Position numbers and translations under genes: made by a program. A DNA stretch of 38,628 bases from an uncultured Bacilli bacterium. Its GTDB lineage: Bacteria > Bacillota_I > Bacilli_A > RFN20 > CAG-449. The stretch lies in NCBI GenBank assembly GCA_947632435.1, contig CANRPC010000012.1, forward strand, positions 1 to 38,628. Reading direction: 5' to 3'. The notes below the pieces were generated by a model. It was not told the DNA's origin, ran no database searches, and saw nothing but the letters and a program-made list of their open reading frames with translations. Positions 1 to 7,987 of this stretch are shown piece after piece (position 1 is the stretch's first letter; each line of letters begins with the position of its first letter).

Positions 1-1
1 T

Positions 2-217
2 CGAAGTTTCTGTGAAATTCTACTTACAGATAACGGAGTAGAATTTGACTCTTTACTAGACTTAGAAGAAAGCATAGATAACTATCATGTTTTCTATTGT
101 AGGCCATATGCTTCATATCAAAAAGGAGCCTGTGAAAGAAATCATGTATTAGTTAGATTCATTCATTATAAACATGGTATTGACAGACTAAAAGGCATTT
201 TGCCTTATATAAACTGA
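2..217 (+). pseudogene. IS30-like transposase, C-terminal fragment
   Basis: An open frame runs in from the left edge and ends at TGA 215-217, giving 71 residues. It contains LLTDNGVEF, the region around the second catalytic Asp of IS30-family DDE transposases, then FYCRPYASYQKGACERNH, which carries the catalytic Glu (ACERNH). After that, IS30 proteins normally continue with an FxPKGxxF-like stretch and a conserved tail. Here the frame reads FIHYKHGIDRLKG and stops early, so the C-terminus appears broken. The upstream part lies outside the window. No terminal inverted repeat was recognised. It marks the left end of a mobile-element-rich stretch. Family assignment is by motif recognition only. 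Confidence 0.75.
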
Positions 218-704
218 ATTTACCTTGTCATTTAACTATGCCTTTCTTCATTAGTTATTGTACATTATTTGAATGAAAAATAAAAACAAATTGATCTTTT
301 GTTTAATTTTTGCCTATTTTTCCTTTGTTTTTTTCAAAAAATTTTTTTCATTATTATTTATTGCACTTAGATTAATAATTAACTATTTGGGCATGAAGTT
401 ATCTTTTAATATCACTTATTTTTCTTTTAGGATAATTTAAAGTTACTTTAAAGTATACTTTTTAGTTACTTTTTTTGTATACTTTAAAATATAAATAACT
501 ATAAAATCTTATAGCGCATAGTTTGCTATTTTATTTTAAGTATTGTTAATTATCATTCTAATTTTTTAAATTAATTTCTTTAATTATAATTTTTAATGTT
601 ATTTTTCTTGTAAGATTTTAATACCTTTTTAGCCTTTTTCTAGTTCTTGATATAATTCAAGAGCAGAAGTTTCATGGATATTATTTAATTTAGCATTGTA
701 ACGA
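218..704. other. AT-rich non-coding stretch with an inverted repeat
   Basis: No convincing gene is seen here. Two copies of AGTTACTTT (441-449 and 464-472) and a perfect 12-bp inverted repeat (TTTAAAGTATAC at 447-458, GTATACTTTAAA at 477-488) form a compact repeat cluster. At 629-720 on the minus strand a frame overlapping the end of the next gene reads RYNAKLNNIHETSALELYQ, then a stop. This could be debris of a former gene or an out-of-frame extension of the neighbour. Function unknown. Confidence 0.5.
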
Positions 705-1955
705 CTACTTTTTTGTATAGTAAGTAGATTTAGCTTTTCCACCTTTTTCAATTAAACCTTTTTCTAAAAGAGAATTAAAAATTCTAATTAGTTTATCCTT
801 AGTAAAACCACTTATCTTTTCTATATCTCCTCTATTGTATGAATAATTTTGCTTCATAGATTCAAGTACCTTTTTTTCGCTTGATGAAAGGTCTATTTGA
901 TCAATTATAGGAAGAGTTATAGATATAGAACTTGGAGTAATATTAAATATTGGTTTAACTAATACATTACTATAAGTTGCCTTTATTCTTCTAATTCCTG
1001 TTGCAAAAGCTTCAATAATATTCATTCTTCTAAAGATATTGGCAATTATTGGATTTCTCAATCTAGAATAATTTCCTTCCATAAAATCTTCTTTTGTCAT
1101 ATCTTGCATTAATCCGCCTGGAGATGAAATTATTATTTTATTAGGATGCATTTCTATTTTTGCATTTGCATTAATATCCCATGCTCTATGAACTAGTGCA
1201 TTAGCCAAAGCTTCTCTATATGCATCAAAAGGAACGAGTTCATATTTATTTCTAAATCCATCTTCGATTTTTTCAACGATATATTCACTTTTATAAATTT
1301 CTAAAGCATCATAATATTGTTTCAAAATAGATTCTCCTGCAAAAGCAATTCTTCTTTTAAATATATTTATTGAATTGCCAAAAACGGCTATATCAAGTCC
1401 GGGCATATTATTTTTATCTGCGAATAGTTTTGCAGCATTATTATATCCATTTTTTGTATCATATAAATTTAGGATTTTTAAAGTATCTAAATTAAATTCT
1501 TTTAGTGCTAAAGTCTTTTTTATTTGTTCACCTAAATATTTAAATTGAAGATTATCATCAATTACATTTAATTCTTCATAATTGAGATTCATTCTTAATA
1601 AAACCAATCTATTCTCTTCAATTTCATCCACTTCAATTGTTGATGTATCATTTCTTTTATAAGCTTTACCATTATATCTATAAGGAGTAGAAATCCCTTT
1701 TTTTACAAATAAAGTAATTGTATTATTCTCATTTATATTTAATGTATAATTAGGTCTTGGATTAATAGAATCGTTAATTTGATTTTCGATATTTTGACAC
1801 ATTTCTATAGGATTACTAATTCCGACAATTTTATAATCATCAGTAATACCAAATATAATTTCACCATCATTATAATTTGCATAAGCATTAACAGTTTTTA
1901 AATATGATTTACTAATTTTTTCTTTATATTCTAAATTCTTGCTTTCTTTTTGCAT
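705..1955 (-). CDS. AlbA_2/Schlafen-type ATP-binding regulator
   Basis: A 416-residue protein. The N-terminus (about 1-115) has the AlbA_2/Schlafen-like pattern: NLEYKEK, then AYANYNDGEIIFGITDD and VGISNP. The middle (about 240-330) has the RecG-like/HATPase_c_4 pattern, with REALANALVHRAW and IIISSPGG, as in many bacterial putative ATP-dependent transcriptional regulators. The C-terminus is a winged-helix segment ending near GLIEKGGKAKSTYY. The ATG at 1955 was chosen because AAAGGTGAT lies six bases upstream; the longer frame start at 1994 has no such site and would overlap the transposase remnant. Proteins of this type are frequent in mobile or defence-rich regions, but specific functions are mostly unknown. 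It sits alone between two IS remnants. A short remnant of a similar gene lies at 6252-6322. Confidence 0.8.
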   Translation of the reverse strand: MQKESKNLEYKEKISKSYLKTVNAYANYNDGEIIFGITDDYKIVGISNPIEMCQNIENQINDSINPRPNYTLNINENNTITLFVKKGISTPYRYNGKAYKRNDTSTIEVDEIEENRLVLLRMNLNYEELNVIDDNLQFKYLGEQIKKTLALKEFNLDTLKILNLYDTKNGYNNAAKLFADKNNMPGLDIAVFGNSINIFKRRIAFAGESILKQYYDALEIYKSEYIVEKIEDGFRNKYELVPFDAYREALANALVHRAWDINANAKIEMHPNKIIISSPGGLMQDMTKEDFMEGNYSRLRNPIIANIFRRMNIIEAFATGIRRIKATYSNVLVKPIFNITPSSISITLPIIDQIDLSSSEKKVLESMKQNYSYNRGDIEKISGFTKDKLIRIFNSLLEKGLIEKGGKAKSTYYTKK

Positions 1956-1977
1956 ACGCTTATCACCTTTGCTTATA

Positions 1978-2463
1978 TTAAGCAATCTTCGCAATTAATT
2001 TGCAACAATTTATTAATCGTCGCATAAATTTTGCAACGATTCGCCAATCGTTGTATAATCTTTGCATTGTATTATCAAAAGGACAATCAACATCTAATAT
2101 ATTATCTATGTCTTTTTTTGATAAATATAAATTGCCTAATTTGCTTAATCCGTATACTTCTTTTACTTTTTTATAAATTGAACTTTCTGATGTATTATTG
2201 ATATATGAATTGTCTTTGTTTTTTGTTACTTTATAATCTCTTATAAATGTAATAATTTGCTCAGGTGTTAATTGATTTTTAAATGTATATAACTCTAATA
2301 ATCTTAAAAGTGTTAATGCATAATATACTATTAAAAAATGTCCATATATAGATTCCATTGTTTGTAAAAATATAAGTCTTGCTTCTAAATATGTTATTCT
2401 AAAACTATTTTCTATTTTCCAAAAATTCCAGCTAAAAAAATTATACGAAATATTTCTTTTAAT
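1978..2463 (-). pseudogene. IS1634-like transposase, C-terminal remnant
   Basis: The minus-strand frame is open from just after a stop at 2464-2466 down to TAA at 1978-1980. It reads FWKIENSFRITYLEARLIFL, then SIYGHFLIVYYALTLLRLLE. This matches the end of IS4/IS1634-type transposases: a W-x-IE-xx-FR motif carrying the catalytic Glu, followed by a GHF and hydrophobic helix. The first two thirds of a transposase are missing and the frame is closed upstream, so this is a decayed copy. The internal ATG at 2358 is probably not a genuine gene start. It adds to the evidence that the first 2.5 kb is mobile-element debris. Confidence 0.7.
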
Positions 2464-2571
2464 CTATTTGAAACAGAAAAATAATAAAATAAATTAGGGA
2501 AAAAAAGTAAAGTAATATTTGTAAAAAAAGTAAAATAAATTTATAATATTAATTGGAAAGGAAATAAAATT

Positions 2572-3864
2572 ATGAGCCTAAAATATTATCCTAGAATTGT
2601 AGATGATATATTAAAATTAAAGTTAGAAGTTTTTGGTGCTATACATATTGTTGGGCCTAAATGGTGTGGTAAAACAACTACTGCCGAACATAATGTAAAA
2701 AGCTCTTTAAAACTACAAACATTTACTAATAAAGAAGCTCTTGTTCAAACTGCCAAAATTACACCGCAAGTCTTACTTGAAGGGCCTAAACCTCGTTTAA
2801 TTGATGAATGGCAAGATGCTCCAGAACTTTGGGATGCTATTAGAGTTTATTGTGATGAAACAAATAAAAAAGGATTGTTTATATTAACAGGCTCTACTTC
2901 AAAAAAGGTCACCACATCTCATACTGGCACTGGCAGAATTTCTAAATTAAAAATGTTTCCTATGAGTTTATATGAATCAAAGGAATCAAATGGTCTTGTT
3001 TCGTTAAAAGATCTGTTTGATGGTAATTGTTTTTTAGATAAAGGTGTAGTAAGCAATTTATCAATGGATGATTTGATTTTTGCTGCTTGTCGAGGCGGTT
3101 GGCCAGGTTGTCTTTTTATAAAAAATAAAATGTCTCAACTAGAAGTGGCAAAAGATTATTTTAAACAAATATATGAAGTTGATATGTTTAGCATTGACAA
3201 TGTTAAAAGAAATCCAAATACCATGAGGACAGTATTACAATCTTATGCTCGTAATATCTCAACTTTAGCAAATAAAAAAAACTTATTGAAAGATATTATG
3301 TCTACTAATAATATTACCTTGCCGACTTTAGATGATTATATCGATATATTAGAACGCTTATATATTGTGGAAGATTTATATGGATGGTGTCCGAATATTC
3401 GTTCTGCTAGCGCTATAAGAAGTGGTAGAAAAAGAGAATTTGTTGATCCATCTTTAGCTGTAGCTGCTTTAGGTGTTTCACCTTCCTTATTACGTAAAGA
3501 TTTAAAGACTTTTGGCTTTATTTTTGAAAATTTAGTCATTAGGGATTTAAAAATATATTCAACTAAATTAAATGGTTATCTTTCATATTATCATGATAAA
3601 TATGATTTAGAATGCGATGCTGTTTTACATTTAGATGATGGCCGTTACGCTTTGATTGAAGCAAAACTTGGAGCGGATGGTGTTGATTTAGGTGCTAAAA
3701 ATTTAAACAAAATTGAAGAACTTATTATTAAAAAAAATCAAGACAATAAAACTAAAATAAAATTAAGACTTCCTGATTTAAAAATTATTATCACTGGTGA
3801 AAAATATGGTTATAAAAGAGATGATGGTATTTATGTCATTCCAATTGGTTGCTTAAAAGATTAA
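2572..3864 (+). CDS. AAA ATPase with DUF4143 C-terminal domain
   Basis: A 430-residue protein of the ATPase family that pairs an AAA_14 domain with DUF4143. The Walker A motif GPKWCGKTT is at residues 28-36 and a Walker B-like RLIDEWQDAPELW is near 75-87. A sensor-like LTGSTS follows. The C-terminal domain has the restriction-endonuclease-like signature seen in DUF4143 proteins: ECDAVL, then YALIEAKLG (D and ExK). GGAAAGG lies about 9 bases before the ATG. It is monocistronic, faces the convergent ABC operon, and follows the IS1634 remnant. These ATPases are common, spread horizontally, and have no settled function; links to toxin-antitoxin or DNA-related roles are only suggestions. Confidence 0.85.
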   Translation: MSLKYYPRIVDDILKLKLEVFGAIHIVGPKWCGKTTTAEHNVKSSLKLQTFTNKEALVQTAKITPQVLLEGPKPRLIDEWQDAPELWDAIRVYCDETNKKGLFILTGSTSKKVTTSHTGTGRISKLKMFPMSLYESKESNGLVSLKDLFDGNCFLDKGVVSNLSMDDLIFAACRGGWPGCLFIKNKMSQLEVAKDYFKQIYEVDMFSIDNVKRNPNTMRTVLQSYARNISTLANKKNLLKDIMSTNNITLPTLDDYIDILERLYIVEDLYGWCPNIRSASAIRSGRKREFVDPSLAVAALGVSPSLLRKDLKTFGFIFENLVIRDLKIYSTKLNGYLSYYHDKYDLECDAVLHLDDGRYALIEAKLGADGVDLGAKNLNKIEELIIKKNQDNKTKIKLRLPDLKIIITGEKYGYKRDDGIYVIPIGCLKD

Positions 3865-3899
3865 CTCATTATTTTAATCTAATATTATAAGTTAACCTA

Positions 3900-4811
3900 T
3901 TAATACTTTTTCTTGCTTTTTAAATTAGATAATAAAATATATATTCCTAATAAAATTATGCTCGTTCCTATTAAAACCAAAAAAAGAGTCCAAGTAGGTA
4001 TAGTGTTATTAAAAAGAACTAACTTTCCATCAAATGAAAATTTAATTTGTTCTGTTATTTCTGAAGGCACATGCTCTACGGTTTGTAGTTGATTTATAAC
4101 TCCATTCATATAATATTGTCTAAACAATACAGTTCCATAAGTGCTAGGCAAAAAACTTAAAAAATTTCGTATTCCACTTCCAAATTGGGATATTGGCATA
4201 TAAGCACCACTTATAAAACCATACATTGAAGATACAAGTGTAGATACAGCTGAATGTGCTCCTTGTGTGGATATAAACGTTCCAATAATTGATGCTAATA
4301 AACTACCAAATAAACACATACAAAATGTTGAAACAAAAAGCATTAATACATCTAAAAAAGTTAAATAAAAACTAACAAAACTAAGATAGATAAAACTAAT
4401 AATAAGCATAATTACACCAATCAAAAACGTTGTTAAAAAATTAGATATAAAATAGGATATTAACAACGTTGATCTTTTAACAGGTGTTATATTTAAATCA
4501 TCAATTGTCTTATTCAATTTATCAAGTACCATTATATTTGAACAAAATGATACCGTTACACAGGAAACAGAAATTATTGATGAAAATAACCATCCGCCAC
4601 AGAAAGCTTCAATTGTATTTTTATTAACTTCTATTCCTTCTGGTATAAGATTAGTTATGGTATTAGCATAGACATTTTTTAAAAACGTTAAGAATAAAAT
4701 AACTAAAATTAAAGGAGTTAATAAAGAAACAAAAAAGGTCATTTTATCTTTGAAATATAATTTTATATTTCTATTTATTAAGGCTAAAAGTTTTTTCATT
4801 TCACTTTTCAT
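3900..4811 (-). CDS. ABC-2 type exporter permease
   Basis: A 303-residue membrane protein with about six transmembrane helices: an N-terminal cytoplasmic stretch ending in NRNIKLYFKDK, a first helix near residues 25-46, a large external loop, a cluster of helices at about 100-215, and a last helix at about 275-296. This is the layout of ABC2_membrane permeases of the drug or antibiotic exporter type. Its ATG lies inside the ATGA overlap with the upstream ATPase gene, so the two are translationally coupled. The extracellular loop and C-terminal region give no substrate clue. Likely partner: the ATPase at 4808-5734. Substrate unknown; multidrug or lipid-type export is the family expectation. 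Confidence 0.85.
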   Translation of the reverse strand: MKSEMKKLLALINRNIKLYFKDKMTFFVSLLTPLILVILFLTFLKNVYANTITNLIPEGIEVNKNTIEAFCGGWLFSSIISVSCVTVSFCSNIMVLDKLNKTIDDLNITPVKRSTLLISYFISNFLTTFLIGVIMLIISFIYLSFVSFYLTFLDVLMLFVSTFCMCLFGSLLASIIGTFISTQGAHSAVSTLVSSMYGFISGAYMPISQFGSGIRNFLSFLPSTYGTVLFRQYYMNGVINQLQTVEHVPSEITEQIKFSFDGKLVLFNNTIPTWTLFLVLIGTSIILLGIYILLSNLKSKKKY

Positions 4812-5734
4812 ATCACAAGCTCCTTTAAGTCTTTACCAGTTATGTTTAAAAAGACATTGTCCATTTTTCCTTTAAATACTTCAAAATCGAAGATATATTT
4901 ACCAAAATTAATGATTACTTTTTTAGCTTCTTCGATATTAGTTAGTTCTATTTCTAAAGCTTTATCAGTCTTTATAAATTTTACATGATTTTGATTTAGT
5001 ATATCGGGAAATTGTTCAGCATATTTATATATTTTTAAAGTATCATTAGCATATTTATTTTTTAGATTATTTGGCGTATCATTTGCTACAATTTTTCCAT
5101 TATCGATAATTACAATAGTATCTGCTTCATCAGCTTCTTCCATATAATGAGTTGTTAAAATGATGGTAAGTTCTTTTGTTAATCTTAAATTAGATAAAAG
5201 TTTCCAAACTAAAATTCTTGTTTTGGGATCAAGTCCAGTAGTCGGTTCATCTAATATCAGAATTTCAGGATTATGAATGAGAGCGCGAGCTATATCCACT
5301 CTTCTTTTTTGTCCTCCACTTAATTTATAAAAAGAGCGATTTAAAATATCTTTAAATTCTAAAGTTTCGGCAAGATAATTTAAATTTTCTTTAAATTTTT
5401 CTTTTTTCATACCATATAAATCTGCCTTAAATTTTAAATTTTCAAAGACAGTAAGTTTTGAATCAAGAACAGAATTTTGAAAAACAGTACCAAGTTTTGG
5501 TTTAATTTTACTAATATCATTATCCAAGTTTAATCCATCAATAATAACATCCCCATCATCTTTTTTAAGTTGTCCACATAAAATATTTATCGTTGTCGAT
5601 TTACCTGCTCCATTTAAACCAAGGAAAGCAAAAAATTCCCCTTTTTTGATTGAAAAGGAAATATCATCAACTGCTTTGACATCTTTAAAATGTTTCTTTA
5701 AATGATTAATTTCAATAATATTATTAGTTGTCAT
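4808..5734 (-). CDS. ABC exporter ATP-binding subunit
   Basis: A 308-residue ABC ATPase. Walker A is GLNGAGKST (residues 39-47), the Q-loop is VFQNS, the signature is LSGGQ (138-142), Walker B is ILILDEP (about 157-164), followed by TTGLDP and the switch histidine in LTTHYMEEA. The roughly 75-residue extension after the core resembles DrrA-type drug exporter ATPases. It overlaps the AbrB gene upstream by 11 bases and the permease downstream by 4 bases (ATGA), so the three form one operon. It would energise export by the permease at 3900-4811. All catalytic motifs are intact. Confidence 0.93.
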   Translation of the reverse strand: MTTNNIIEINHLKKHFKDVKAVDDISFSIKKGEFFAFLGLNGAGKSTTINILCGQLKKDDGDVIIDGLNLDNDISKIKPKLGTVFQNSVLDSKLTVFENLKFKADLYGMKKEKFKENLNYLAETLEFKDILNRSFYKLSGGQKRRVDIARALIHNPEILILDEPTTGLDPKTRILVWKLLSNLRLTKELTIILTTHYMEEADEADTIVIIDNGKIVANDTPNNLKNKYANDTLKIYKYAEQFPDILNQNHVKFIKTDKALEIELTNIEEAKKVIINFGKYIFDFEVFKGKMDNVFLNITGKDLKELVI

Positions 5735-5945
5735 TTTTATTTTCCTTTAATTTAAAAATTTCTTCTGCAAATTTTAAATAATCATCGTATTTTGCAATTG
5801 CAATGCCTTTACTTTTATCACCAAGTAAAATTAATGTATCTCCATCTTTAAAACCAAATACATCTCGTGCTTGTTTGGGAATAACAATTTGTCCTTTACT
5901 TGTTATTTTAGTGGTCCAAATAAATTTATCTTGTTCGTTCTTCAT
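5724..5945 (-). CDS. AbrB/MazE-family transcription regulator
   Basis: A 73-residue swapped-hairpin DNA-binding protein. It has WTTKITSKGQIVIPKQARDVF, the AbrB/SpoVT core, then GFKDGDTLILLGD, and a short charged C-terminal helix. The ATG at 5945 is preferred over the in-frame GTG at 5951 because AAGGAG sits eight bases before the ATG but only two before the GTG. It is the first gene of the ABC exporter operon and is transcribed from the promoter at 5979-6006. By family and position it is likely a local autorepressor or regulator of the exporter; that role is inferred. Confidence 0.88.
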   Translation of the reverse strand: MKNEQDKFIWTTKITSKGQIVIPKQARDVFGFKDGDTLILLGDKSKGIAIAKYDDYLKFAEEIFKLKENKNDN

Positions 5946-5978
5946 AAACACTTCTCCTTATTTTCTTACTTTTCTTAC

Positions 5979-6006
5979 ATTATATTATAAATAAGAATTT
6001 AGTCAA
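5979..6006 (-). promoter_or_regulatory. Promoter of the abrB-ABC exporter operon
   Basis: On the minus strand TTGACT (6001-6006) and TATAAT (5979-5984) are separated by 16 bases, a good vegetative sigma-A promoter. The predicted start is near 5972, which leaves a 5' leader of about 27 bases before the ATG at 5945. Confidence 0.7.
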
Positions 6007-6038
6007 TTACAATGTCTTTTTAGTTTTTATTAAGTATC

Positions 6039-6104
6039 AAAAAAAGGTCTTAGAAACATTGCAATTTATGAACTTAGTTCATATTGTGCACTTCTTAAGA
6101 CCTT
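6039..6104 (-). terminator. Long imperfect hairpin followed by a T run
   Basis: Arms AAGGTCTTA (6044-6052) and TAAGACCTT (6096-6104) enclose a second perfect hairpin TATGAAC-TTA-GTTCATA (6067-6083). Read on the minus strand the structure ends in seven T residues (6039-6045). This fits a large intrinsic terminator for the minus-strand genes upstream, isolating the abrB operon promoter just below it. A small non-autonomous element is an alternative. Confidence 0.5.
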
Positions 6105-6251
6105 ATTTCTTTAAAAATACCTAGATGTTTGATGTCAAACTTTATAAAAATCAGACTAACATATTATATAAATATGTTTTTTTAGCATGGAAAAAGATTA
6201 ACATTTTGATACAGAAGCTATAAGCAAACAAAAAATCAAAATTATAAATTT

Positions 6252-6322
6252 TCATTTTAACCTATAATAACAAGTAGATTTACCACTTTCCTCTTTTTTC
6301 AGTTTGCCTAACTCTATAAGTT
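6252..6322 (-). pseudogene. C-terminal remnant of a second AlbA_2-type regulator
   Basis: The minus strand reads KLIELGKLKKEESGKSTCYY, then RLK and TGA at 6252-6254. This closely follows the end of the intact AlbA_2-type protein at 705-1955 (LIEKGGKAKSTYYTKK). A stop codon lies immediately upstream in the same frame, so only the last 20-odd codons survive. The rest of 5952-6345 has no gene; it holds the promoter, the hairpin and AT-rich sequence. Confidence 0.5.
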
Positions 6323-6345
6323 TCAGTTAAAATTTATCTTTTTTT

Positions 6346-7648
6346 TTATGAAAGTAACCAATCAATTAAATTAATTGATTTTATCCCATTATAAACATTA
6401 TTTAAGTCTCTATCCATTGATAATACTATTTTTTCATAATTATCAGGAATTTTTCTAAGTGGTGTAAGTTCTCTATTTCTTACTTCTTCACTATTCATAC
6501 TTTCAGTTACTTGTATATAGATTTTATCAGTTGTTTTTGTAGCAACAAAATCTACTTCATTATTATCTATTTTACCAATTGCTACATCATATCCTCTTCG
6601 CAAAAGTTCAAGATAAACAATGTTTTCTATAACGTGTCCTCTATCGCGATCTCTTAAGCCTAGTAAATAATTGCGTAATCCAATATCAACAATATAATAC
6701 TTGCTAAGAGTTCGCAAATATTCTTTTCCTTTAATATCAAAGCGTTTTATTTCATAGAAAAAATAACTTTTAAGCAAAGCTTCAATATATGCATAAATAG
6801 TATGACTACTTGGTATAGATTTATTAGCATCTTCAAAAAGGCCTTCATTATTGAGTACATTTCCTATATTAGAAATTGAAATATTGCTACCTATATTGTC
6901 GACTAAATAAATAATTATTTTTCTTAATAAGAAGGCATTAGTTATTCTTTTTTGTCCTCGACGCTTTTCACGCTCTATAATATCTCTTACAACAACAGTA
7001 GAATATATTCCATCAAGAATAGTAAATGCTTTATCCTGTTCTAAACAAGCATCAGCAATTCCTGGCATTCCACCAAATTGCATATAAATATTAAACAATT
7101 CATCAAGAGAGTGTGGTTCTCCATCTTTTGATTTTGCATATTTCATTTTCAAAGAATTTTCTTTTATTTCAAAATTATGGAAATCAAGAAACTCTTTAAA
7201 ATGATAAAGGTAACATTTTAATTTCAACGCATCTACCAGATAAATATGTTGAAAAATCAGAAGATAATAAATAGGCATTAGATCCAGTGACATAAATATC
7301 ACAATTAAAATCAACTCTAAAACTATTAACAACAATTTCCCATGAATTAATACATTGCAATTCATCGAAGAAAAGGTACATTTTTTTGCCATTAACAATT
7401 TTTTCTTTAACATAAGAATAAATATTATCAGTGTTCATTTTTTGAAATTCATATGACTCGAAATTCATTTCGATAATTTGATCATCTTCTATACCTGTTT
7501 TTTTTAAGTACTGTATCATAAGTTTCATAAGACTTGATTTTCCGCATCTTCTTATTCCAGTTATAACTTTAATTGGTTCGGTATCTTTAAAACATATCAA
7601 CTTATTTAAGTAGTAATCCCTTTTTTTTAGAGTGTGATTTTGATTCAT
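6346..7648 (-). pseudogene. AAA_14/DUF4143 ATPase, single-base frameshift
   Basis: Two overlapping minus-strand frames together make one ATPase. The first, from the ATG at 7648 (GGAGGTA eight bases before it), contains ITGIRRCGKSS (Walker A), YLFFDELQ (Walker B) and VTGSNAYLLSSD, and stops after MLPLSF. The second frame resumes with KEFLDFHNFEIKE and runs to TAA at 6346, carrying the DUF4143 domain and NEVDFVATK. In homologues LPLSF is followed directly by KEFL, so one extra T in a four-T run near 7202 explains the break. The total length is 3n+1, as expected. It may be a genuine pseudogene or a sequencing error; nothing suggests programmed shifting. Corrected, it would be 433 residues, a paralogue of the ATPase at 2572-3864. 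Confidence 0.8.
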
Positions 7649-7905
7649 ATTAAGTACCTCCATACTTATTTCATTATTTACTTTTAAAAAAAAATCAATA
7701 CTTTGTGCACCAAAGTGCAAAAACTTTTATTTTTTTCTTTTTTTTGCATTTTAGTGCATGAAATATTGTATTTGCCATACGCAAAAGCTAAACTTTGATT
7801 TTCGATGGTATTACTTCTACGACATATCTTATCTTCGATGATGCATCGACTAGAGTTATACCACATGTTTGACATATTTTCTCATATGGTTTTCTTTATT
7901 TAATA
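7649..7905. other. Non-coding leader of the frameshifted ATPase
   Basis: No supported gene. It contains GGAGGTA for the ATPase (7655-7661) and two related 14-bp motifs listed separately. A minus-strand open frame here has no ribosome binding site and an implausible sequence. Confidence 0.4.
7706..7758. repeat. Two TGCA-N4-AGTGCA motifs upstream of the ATPase
   Basis: TGCACCAAAGTGCA (7706-7719) and TGCATTTTAGTGCA (7745-7758) share TGCA-N4-AGTGCA, with starts 39 bases apart. Both are near-palindromic and lie 58-110 bases upstream of the ATPase start at 7648, where a promoter would be expected. They could be operator half-sites for a repressor. The protein that would bind them is not identified. 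Confidence 0.4.
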
Positions 7906-7910
7906 AACAT

Positions 7911-7943
7911 AAAAAGAGAACTAGCATAATTTCTACTAGTTCT
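7911..7943 (-). terminator. Terminator after abiF
   Basis: AGAACTAG (7917-7924) pairs with CTAGTTCT (7936-7943) around an 11-base loop. On the minus strand the stem runs into TCTTTTT (7911-7917). It lies 45 bases after the abiF stop and closes the abiF transcription unit. Confidence 0.75.
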
Positions 7944-7987
7944 TATAATTTTTATATGATATTTAATTTGATAACAAGCTCAATCTA

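Noticed and set aside
3336-3539. Open frames lying antisense inside large genes, for example inside the DUF4143 ATPase, nadC, glmS and htpG
   Set aside because: They are fully overlapped by genes with clear domains, have no good ribosome binding sites and no recognisable proteins.
7190-7210. Programmed frameshifting in the DUF4143 ATPase
   Set aside because: The T run is short, no slippery heptamer with a stimulatory structure is seen, and family members normally have one frame. An indel is the simpler reading.
7684-7875. A 63-codon minus-strand open frame in the leader of the frameshifted ATPase
   Set aside because: There is no ribosome binding site, it overlaps the paired TGCA motifs and homopolymers, and the protein resembles no family; likely chance.
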